Positions 58,710 through 64,000 of a stretch of 64,000 nucleotides of DNA are shown piece after piece. The notes beneath the pieces are model-generated. The model was not told the origin of the DNA, made no database searches, and saw only the letters and a program-made list of their open reading frames with translations. The position numbers and the translations under genes were made by a program. The stretch is taken from assembly GCF_004358695.1 (NCBI RefSeq), contig NZ_SNAA01000005.1, positions 1 through 64,000 on the forward strand, written 5' to 3'. Source of the DNA: Palleronia sediminis (GTDB taxonomy: Bacteria; Pseudomonadota; Alphaproteobacteria; Rhodobacterales; Rhodobacteraceae). How positions within the stretch are numbered: the stretch's first letter is position 1; each line of letters begins with the position of its first letter.

Positions 58710-60254
58710 ATGCCCAATGCGTTCAATCTCAATCGTCGTCAACTCATGGCCGGTATGGCCGGAGCGGGACTCGTCGGTCTTTCCGGCCTCCCGCTTGCCG
58801 CGCAGACGACGCCGGTGCGCGGCGGGGTTCTGGTCATGGGGATCGGCGGCGGCTCGACCACCGACGACGTGGACGTGCGCAAGCTGCAGGACTGGGTGCC
58901 TGTCAACCAAGCCTACATGCTGATGAACGGGCTGGTCGAGATCGACGCCGACAACCGCGCGGTGCCCGAACTCTTCGAAAGCTGGGAGGCCGCCGAAGGT
59001 GCCGATGACTGGGTCTTCAACGTCCGTCAGGGCGTGACCTTTCACAACGGCAAGACCCTGACCGCCGACGATGTGGTCTATTCGCTGAACCTGCATCGCG
59101 GCGACACCACGTCGAGCGCGCGTTCCATCGCCGAGGCGTTCAAGACGGTCGAGAAACTGTCGGACAGCCAGGTGCGCATCACGCTCGAAAGCGGCAATGC
59201 CGACCTGCCCTACGTGCTGTCGGACTATCACTTCCTCGTCGTGCCCGACGGGTTCACCGACTGGTCGCGCCCGGTCGGCACCGGCCCCTTCGTCTTTGAA
59301 AGCTACGAGCCCGGCGTCCGCTCGCGCTTCGCGCGCAACGAGGATTACTGGAAGCCCGGCTGCGCCAATGTCGACGCGGTCGAGGTGATCGTCATCAACG
59401 ATATCGCCGCGCGCACCAATGCGCTGATGTCGGGGCAGGTCCACGCGATCAACAGCCTCGATTTCAAGACCGTCGACCTGCTGCGCCGCGAGCCCAACCT
59501 CCAGATCGTGCAATCGCAAAGCGGCCAGCATTTCACCTTCCTCATGGATTGCACGCAGGCGCCCTTTACCGACAACAACGTGCGCCTGGCGGTGAAATAC
59601 GCCATCGACCGCCAGCAGCTTCTCGATACCGCGCTGCTGGGCTACGGGCGGATCGGCAACGACCACCCGATCCCGGTCACGGACCGCTTCCACAACACCG
59701 AGCTCGCGCAGCGGACCTTCGATCCCGACCGGGCGAAGTTCCACCTGCGCGAGGCCGGGCTCGACGCGCTGCCGGTCACGCTGTCCTCGTCGGACGCGGC
59801 TTTTGCCGGCGCCGTCGATGCCGCCGCGATCTACCGCACCTCGGCCGCGGCCGCGGGGATCGACGTGACCGTGGATCGCCAGCCGACCGATGGCTACTGG
59901 GACAACGTCTGGATGAAGAAACCCTTTGCCATGTCCTATTGGGGCGGCCGTCCGACCGCGGACCAGATGCTGACCATCGCCTACCAGTCGACCTCGGCGC
60001 AGAACGACACGCATTGGTATCGCAAGGATTTCGACGCGCTGCTGATCGAGGCCCGCGCCATCCTGGATGAAAACCGCCGGCGCGAGATCTACTGGACGCT
60101 TCAGGAAATGATCCATGTCGACGGCGGCGCGATGATCCCGATCTTCGGGGATTACCTCGACGGCGTCTCGAACGAGGTGCAGGGCGTGACGCCGCATCCG
60201 ATGTTCAACCTGATGGGCGCGCGCATGGCGGAAAAAGTCTGGCTCGACGGCTGA
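58710..60254 (+). CDS. ABC transporter substrate-binding protein, family 5 (peptide/nickel type)
   Basis: A 514-residue periplasmic protein. A twin-arginine signal (NLNRRQLMAGMAGAG, Arg9-Arg10) has cleavage near PLAAQ. Family 5 features include SWEAAEGADDWVFNVRQGVT with FHNGKTLTADDVVYSLNLHR, PVGTGPFVFESYEPG and NNVRLAVKYAIDRQQL. Ligands are usually oligopeptides, but opines, glycosides and metals are known. ATG 58710 with GAGGA eight bases upstream. It overlaps the first permease gene by three bases. Confidence 0.88.
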   Translation: MPNAFNLNRRQLMAGMAGAGLVGLSGLPLAAQTTPVRGGVLVMGIGGGSTTDDVDVRKLQDWVPVNQAYMLMNGLVEIDADNRAVPELFESWEAAEGADDWVFNVRQGVTFHNGKTLTADDVVYSLNLHRGDTTSSARSIAEAFKTVEKLSDSQVRITLESGNADLPYVLSDYHFLVVPDGFTDWSRPVGTGPFVFESYEPGVRSRFARNEDYWKPGCANVDAVEVIVINDIAARTNALMSGQVHAINSLDFKTVDLLRREPNLQIVQSQSGQHFTFLMDCTQAPFTDNNVRLAVKYAIDRQQLLDTALLGYGRIGNDHPIPVTDRFHNTELAQRTFDPDRAKFHLREAGLDALPVTLSSSDAAFAGAVDAAAIYRTSAAAAGIDVTVDRQPTDGYWDNVWMKKPFAMSYWGGRPTADQMLTIAYQSTSAQNDTHWYRKDFDALLIEARAILDENRRREIYWTLQEMIHVDGGAMIPIFGDYLDGVSNEVQGVTPHPMFNLMGARMAEKVWLDG

Positions 60255-61213
60255 TGTGGAGACTGATCCTCGCACGGCTGGCGCAGGGGATCGTCACGCT
60301 CTGGCTCGTATCGGTGCTGGTCTTTGCTGGCACCCAACTCTTGCCCGGCGACGTGGCGGCCTCGATCCTCGGCCAGAACGCGACCCCCGGCGCGCTCGAG
60401 GCGATCCGCCGCGAGCTGGGCCTGAACGAGCCGGCGATCTGGCGTTATTTCGATTGGCTGGGCGGCTTCGTGCAGGGCGATCTGGGCATGTCGCTGACCA
60501 ACCGCCAGCCCGTGTCCGAGCTGCTGTGGCCGCGTTTCGGCAACACGATGGCGCTCGCGGCCTATGCGGCGGCGATCGGCGTGCCGCTGGCCACCGCGCT
60601 CGGCGTGCTGACCGCGATGCTGCGCGGCAGCGTGTTCGACCGGGTGTCGAATATCGGGGCGCTGGCGATGGTGTCGCTGCCCGAGTATTTCCTCGGGCTG
60701 CTGCTCATCCTGTTCTTTTCGGTCAAGTGGAACCTGTTGCCGAGCCTCGCCAATGTCTATCCCGGCATGGGGTTCTGGGCCTGGATCGAGGCCACGACGC
60801 TGCCGATGCTGGTGCTGCTGCTCGTGACCGCGGCGCAGATCATGCGCATGACGCGCACGGCCGTGCTGTCGGTGATGGACGCGCCCTATATCGAGACCGC
60901 CTGGCTCAAGGGGCTGCGCACCGGGCGCGTGGTGCTGCGCCATGCCGCGCCCAACGCGGTCGCGCCCGTCATCAACGTGGTTGCCTTCAACGTCGCCTAT
61001 CTCATCACCGGGGTCGTTCTGGTCGAGGTGGTGTTCAACTATAACGGGCTGGGGCGGTTCATGGTCGATGCCGTGTCGAAACGCGACCTGCCGATGGTGC
61101 AGGCGGCCGCCATGGTATTCGGCGCGGTCTATGTGCTGCTGAACATGGTCGCCGATATCGGCGCCATCGCCGCCAACCCGCGCCTGCGTCACCCGCGCGA
61201 GACGGGGGCGTAA
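60254..61213 (+). CDS. peptide-type ABC transporter permease (DppB-like)
   Basis: 319 residues, six helices. The family N-terminus LARLAQGIVTLWLVSVLVFA is followed by LPGDVAASILGQNATPGALE. The ATPase-contact loop is TRTAVLSVMDAPYIETAWLK with GLRTGRVVLRHAAPNAVAPV. It pairs with the next gene to form the channel. The start overlaps the binding-protein stop (TGATG). Confidence 0.9.
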   Translation: MWRLILARLAQGIVTLWLVSVLVFAGTQLLPGDVAASILGQNATPGALEAIRRELGLNEPAIWRYFDWLGGFVQGDLGMSLTNRQPVSELLWPRFGNTMALAAYAAAIGVPLATALGVLTAMLRGSVFDRVSNIGALAMVSLPEYFLGLLLILFFSVKWNLLPSLANVYPGMGFWAWIEATTLPMLVLLLVTAAQIMRMTRTAVLSVMDAPYIETAWLKGLRTGRVVLRHAAPNAVAPVINVVAFNVAYLITGVVLVEVVFNYNGLGRFMVDAVSKRDLPMVQAAAMVFGAVYVLLNMVADIGAIAANPRLRHPRETGA

Positions 61214-61214
61214 C

Positions 61215-62027
61215 ATGCGACGACCGACCCTGACCGCCTGGATCGGCCTCATCATTATCGGGGCCTTCGCCTTTGTCTTTGTCTTTGCGCCGTGGCTTGC
61301 GCCCTACGGGCTCGAGGCGACGGTGGGCGTGCCTTTCGCCGATCCCTCGGCCGAGCATCCGCTGGGGCTCGACCAGAACGGGCGCGACCTGCTCAGCCGG
61401 ATGCTCTACGGCGCGCAGATCTCCATCGGAGTTTCACTGGCGGCGGTGCTGCTGTCGTTCTCCATCGGCATCCCGCTGGGCTTTTTCGCCGCGATCCGCA
61501 GCGGCTGGACCGACGTGATCCTGTCGCGCGGCGTCGACACGCTGATGAGCGTGCCGGTGCTGATCTCGGCGCTCGTGGTGTTGCAGGCGCTGGGCTCGTC
61601 CATCCCGGTCCTGATCGTGACCATCGCCGTGCTCGATTCGACGCGCGTGTTCCGCCTGTCGCGGGTGCTGGCGCAGGGCATCAACGTCATGGAATACGCC
61701 GAGGTCGCGCGGCTGCGCGGCGAGGGTCTGGGCTGGATGATCCGGCGCGAGATCCTGCCCAATGTCAGCGGCCCGCTGCTGGCCGAGTTCGGGCTGCGCT
61801 TCTGCTTCAGCTTCCTCTTCGTGGCGGGGCTGTCCTATCTCGGGCTCGGCATCCAGCCGCCCTTCGCCGATTGGGGCGGCATGGTGCGCGACAACCAGCA
61901 GGGCATCCTCTACGGGCTCTACACGCCGCTCTGGCCGGCGGGCGCCATCGCGCTTTTGACCATCGGGGTCAACCTCGTGGTGGACTGGCTGCTGGCGGGA
62001 CAACCCAACAGGCAGGCAAACCGATGA
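61215..62027 (+). CDS. peptide-type ABC transporter permease (DppC-like)
   Basis: 270 residues, the second channel half. It has GLDQNGRDLLSRMLYGAQIS, the typical DppC entry region, and the EAA-type loop ALGSSIPVLIV to EYAEVARLRGEGLGWMIRRE followed by ILPNVSGPLLAEFGLRFCFS. It ends with GLGIQPPFADWGGMVRDNQ. It begins one base after the DppB-like stop and overlaps the ATPase gene start by 4 bases. Confidence 0.9.
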   Translation: MRRPTLTAWIGLIIIGAFAFVFVFAPWLAPYGLEATVGVPFADPSAEHPLGLDQNGRDLLSRMLYGAQISIGVSLAAVLLSFSIGIPLGFFAAIRSGWTDVILSRGVDTLMSVPVLISALVVLQALGSSIPVLIVTIAVLDSTRVFRLSRVLAQGINVMEYAEVARLRGEGLGWMIRREILPNVSGPLLAEFGLRFCFSFLFVAGLSYLGLGIQPPFADWGGMVRDNQQGILYGLYTPLWPAGAIALLTIGVNLVVDWLLAGQPNRQANR

Positions 62028-63655
62028 CCGATACCGCAGAGGCCACCGGCCCCATCCTATCGATCCGCGATCTCGAGGTGTCGGCCCCCGACGGGACGGT
62101 GATCGTCGACGGCGTGTCGCTCGACCTCGCCAAGGGCGAGATCCTCGGCCTGATCGGAGAGTCGGGGGCCGGCAAATCGACCATCGGGCTGGCTGGCATG
62201 GGTTATGGCCGCGGGGGCTGCGCCATCACCGGCGGCACCGTCGACCTGCTGGGCACCGATCTCGTGCAGTCCACCCGCCGCACGCGCGAGCGGCTCAGGG
62301 CCGTGCGGATCGCCTATGTCGCGCAAAGCGCGGCCGCCGCCTTCAACCCGGCGCTGACGCTGGGCGAGCAGATCGTCGAGGCGCCGCTGATGCACGGTGT
62401 CATGTCGCGCGCCGAGGCCCGCGCGTGGATGCAGCACCTGTTCACCAAGCTCCAGCTTCCCGATCCCGAGAGTTTCGGCAGCCGCTATCCGCACCAGGTC
62501 TCGGGCGGCCAGTTGCAGCGCGCCATGGTCGCCATGGCGATGGCCTGCAAGCCCGATATCCTCGTTCTGGACGAGCCGACCACCGCGCTCGACGTCACCA
62601 CCCAGATCGAGGTTCTGGCCCTCTTGCGCGCGCTCATCCGCAGCGAGGGCACCGCCGCGCTCTATATCACGCATGACCTCGCGGTGATCGCGCAGATCGC
62701 CGATCGGCTGATGGTGCTCCAGCACGGGCGCGAGGTCGAGACGGGCCCCACCGTCCAGATCCTCGAGGCGCCGGTCCAGGACTACACCCGCAAGCTGGTC
62801 TCTGAACGGCACAAGTCGCTGATGTCGGCGGGCGTCGATCACGCGGCCTCGGACATGCTGTTGCGCATGGACGGGATCACCGCGGGCTACGGCGCCGAGC
62901 CGGTGCTGCATGACGTGTCGCTCACCCTGCGCCGGGGCGAGACGCTGGCCGTCGTGGGCGAATCCGGGTCGGGCAAATCCACCCTCGCGCGCGTTCTGGC
63001 GGGGCTCTTGCCGCAGCGCGCCGGCACGGTCGAGTTCAACGGCACCGCCCTGCCCGACGATTACCGCCGCCGCAGCAAGGACGAGCTTCGGCGCATCCAG
63101 TTGATCTACCAGCTTCCCGACGTGGCGCTGAACCCCAACCAGACCGTGGCCGAGGCCATCGGCCGCCCGATGACGCGGTTCTTCGGAACCCGCGGGGCTG
63201 AGCGCCGCCGCGAGGTCGAGCGGATGCTCGATCTCATCGACCTCGCCCCCGAGCTGGCCAACCGGCTGCCGGGCGCGCTGTCGGGCGGGCAGAAACAGCG
63301 TGTCTGCATCGCCCGCGCTCTGGTCGCCAAGCCCGACCTGCTGATCTGCGACGAGGTGACATCGGCGCTCGACCCGCTGGTGGCCGAGGGCATCCTGCGC
63401 ATCCTGCGCGAATTGCAGGACCGGCTGGGCGTCACCTACCTGTTCATCACGCATGACCTGTCGGTGGTGCGCCGGCTGGCGGATCGCACCATGGTCATGC
63501 AGTTCGGCCGCGTCGTCGAGGAAGGCCCGACCGAACAGGTCTTCGAGGCCCCGCGCGAGGATTACACCCGGCTGCTGGCCGGCTCGGTCCCCGAGCTGCG
63601 GGTCGGCTGGCTCGACGAGGTGCAGGCCCGCCGCGGCCTCGCCCATCCGGGCTGA
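62024..63655 (+). CDS. fused dual ATP-binding protein of the peptide-type ABC transporter (DppD-DppF-like)
   Basis: 543 residues with two full ATPase domains. Domain 1 (about 10-265): Walker A GESGAGKST, signature VSGGQLQRAMVAMAM, Walker B ILVLDEPTTALDV. Domain 2 (about 285-530): Walker A GESGSGKST, signature LSGGQKQRVCIARAL, Walker B LLICDEVTSALDP (Pro of DEPT replaced by Val). One gene therefore replaces the separate DppD and DppF. It completes the importer. Confidence 0.9.
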   Translation: MTDTAEATGPILSIRDLEVSAPDGTVIVDGVSLDLAKGEILGLIGESGAGKSTIGLAGMGYGRGGCAITGGTVDLLGTDLVQSTRRTRERLRAVRIAYVAQSAAAAFNPALTLGEQIVEAPLMHGVMSRAEARAWMQHLFTKLQLPDPESFGSRYPHQVSGGQLQRAMVAMAMACKPDILVLDEPTTALDVTTQIEVLALLRALIRSEGTAALYITHDLAVIAQIADRLMVLQHGREVETGPTVQILEAPVQDYTRKLVSERHKSLMSAGVDHAASDMLLRMDGITAGYGAEPVLHDVSLTLRRGETLAVVGESGSGKSTLARVLAGLLPQRAGTVEFNGTALPDDYRRRSKDELRRIQLIYQLPDVALNPNQTVAEAIGRPMTRFFGTRGAERRREVERMLDLIDLAPELANRLPGALSGGQKQRVCIARALVAKPDLLICDEVTSALDPLVAEGILRILRELQDRLGVTYLFITHDLSVVRRLADRTMVMQFGRVVEEGPTEQVFEAPREDYTRLLAGSVPELRVGWLDEVQARRGLAHPG

Positions 63656-63689
63656 ACCCCACATTCCAACCAAACCTGAGGGCTGTGCC

Positions 63690-64000
63690 ATGGGCATCGA
63701 GGTTCTTGAACACGTCTGGATCACCCTGTCGGACGGCTGCCGCCTGGGTGCGCGGATCTGGCTCCCCGAAGGGGCGCGCGACGCACCGGTTCCGGCGGTG
63801 CTGGAATACATCCCCTATCGCAAGCGCGACGGCACCCGCGCCCGCGACGAGCCGATTCACGGCTATTTCGCGCAGGCGGGCTATGCCTCGGTGCGGGTCG
63901 ACATGCGCGGGTCGGGCGAGTCCGACGGGCACATGGCCGACGAATACCTCGAGCAGGAACAGGACGATGCGCTCGAGGTGCTGGCCTGGATCGCGGCGCA
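63690..64000 (+). CDS. CocE/NonD-family alpha/beta hydrolase, N-terminal part (cut by window edge)
   Basis: 103 codons are visible. EHVWITLSDGCRLGARIWLP and VPAVLEYIPYRKRDGT, then GYFAQAGYASVRVDMRGSGE and YLEQEQDDALEVLAWIA, match the start of X-Pro dipeptidyl-peptidase (S15)/CocE-type acyl hydrolases. The catalytic Ser lies beyond the edge. It follows the ABC ATPase by 34 bases, probably in the same operon, so it may hydrolyse the imported compound. Confidence 0.82.
   Translation, partial: MGIEVLEHVWITLSDGCRLGARIWLPEGARDAPVPAVLEYIPYRKRDGTRARDEPIHGYFAQAGYASVRVDMRGSGESDGHMADEYLEQEQDDALEVLAWIAA

Overview
The window is high-GC, densely coded DNA from an alphaproteobacterium, most likely a Rhodobacterales (Rhodobacter/Roseobacter-type) chromosome. 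The signs are the split Entner-Doudoroff pair edd-eda, a TakP-like TRAP system plus two more TRAP transporters, an acetolactate synthase with the GEAS cofactor motif, two RTX calcium-binding proteins, and a lone PIN-domain protein overlapping an rRNA methyltransferase. No rRNA, tRNA or CRISPR was seen. The left edge cuts an IS5-family transposase. The right edge cuts a CocE/NonD-type hydrolase.

Layout. 0.3-2.8 kb: eda and edd (minus strand). 2.9-4.7 kb: rRNA methyltransferase and PIN protein. 4.7-7.1 kb: an RTX protein broken by an in-frame TAG. 7.2-11.7 kb: TakP-like TRAP operon (minus). 11.8-12.7 kb: BrkB/YihY membrane protein. 12.8-15.4 kb: ilvB-ilvN behind a leader-peptide attenuator. 15.5-21.6 kb: CHAP lipoprotein, DNA-ligase-associated exonuclease, ATP-dependent DNA ligase, a degenerate amidohydrolase and oligoendopeptidase F. 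21.7-27.1 kb: second RTX protein, Gfo/Idh/MocA oxidoreductase, malonyl-CoA synthetase, DEAD-box helicase. 27.4-30.3 kb: second TRAP operon. 30.5-33.4 kb: MltB-type transglycosylase and a ThDP enzyme. 33.6-38.9 kb: livJGFHM-type amino-acid ABC operon. 38.9-41.5 kb: glycerate kinase, VOC protein, HAD pseudoenzyme. 41.5-51.7 kb: a TetR-controlled catabolic cluster. 51.8-53.3 kb: VIT1/CCC1 protein and an SDR. 53.4-57.6 kb: an Mla/MCE lipid-transport operon with a fused STAS domain. 57.7-64 kb: LysR regulator, peptide-type ABC transporter, hydrolase.

The most interesting unit is 41.5-51.7 kb. A TetR regulator diverges from a gamma-glutamyltranspeptidase-family gene resembling oxamate amidohydrolase (HpxW). 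This is followed by a TRAP transporter, then a small FdrA-like domain protein and homologues of YlbE, FdrA, carbamate kinase and YlbF. In E. coli the last four are AllG, AllF, AllK and AllH: oxamate carbamoyltransferase plus its carbamate kinase. Together they predict uptake of oxalurate (or a related ureido acid), its phosphorolysis to oxamate and carbamoyl phosphate, ATP capture from carbamoyl phosphate, and hydrolysis of oxamate to oxalate and ammonia. An 18-bp dyad in front of the amidohydrolase gene recurs (14 of 18 bases) in front of the FdrA/YlbE block, which suggests one TetR regulon.

Other regulatory structure: the ilv leader peptide carries an Ile-Leu-Ile-Val run with an intrinsic terminator. 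Alternative hairpins lie between ilvB and ilvN. Strong hairpins sit just after two binding-protein genes and before their permease/ATPase partners. A short GGGTATTTG..AGAGAAGA element recurs in three intercistronic gaps.
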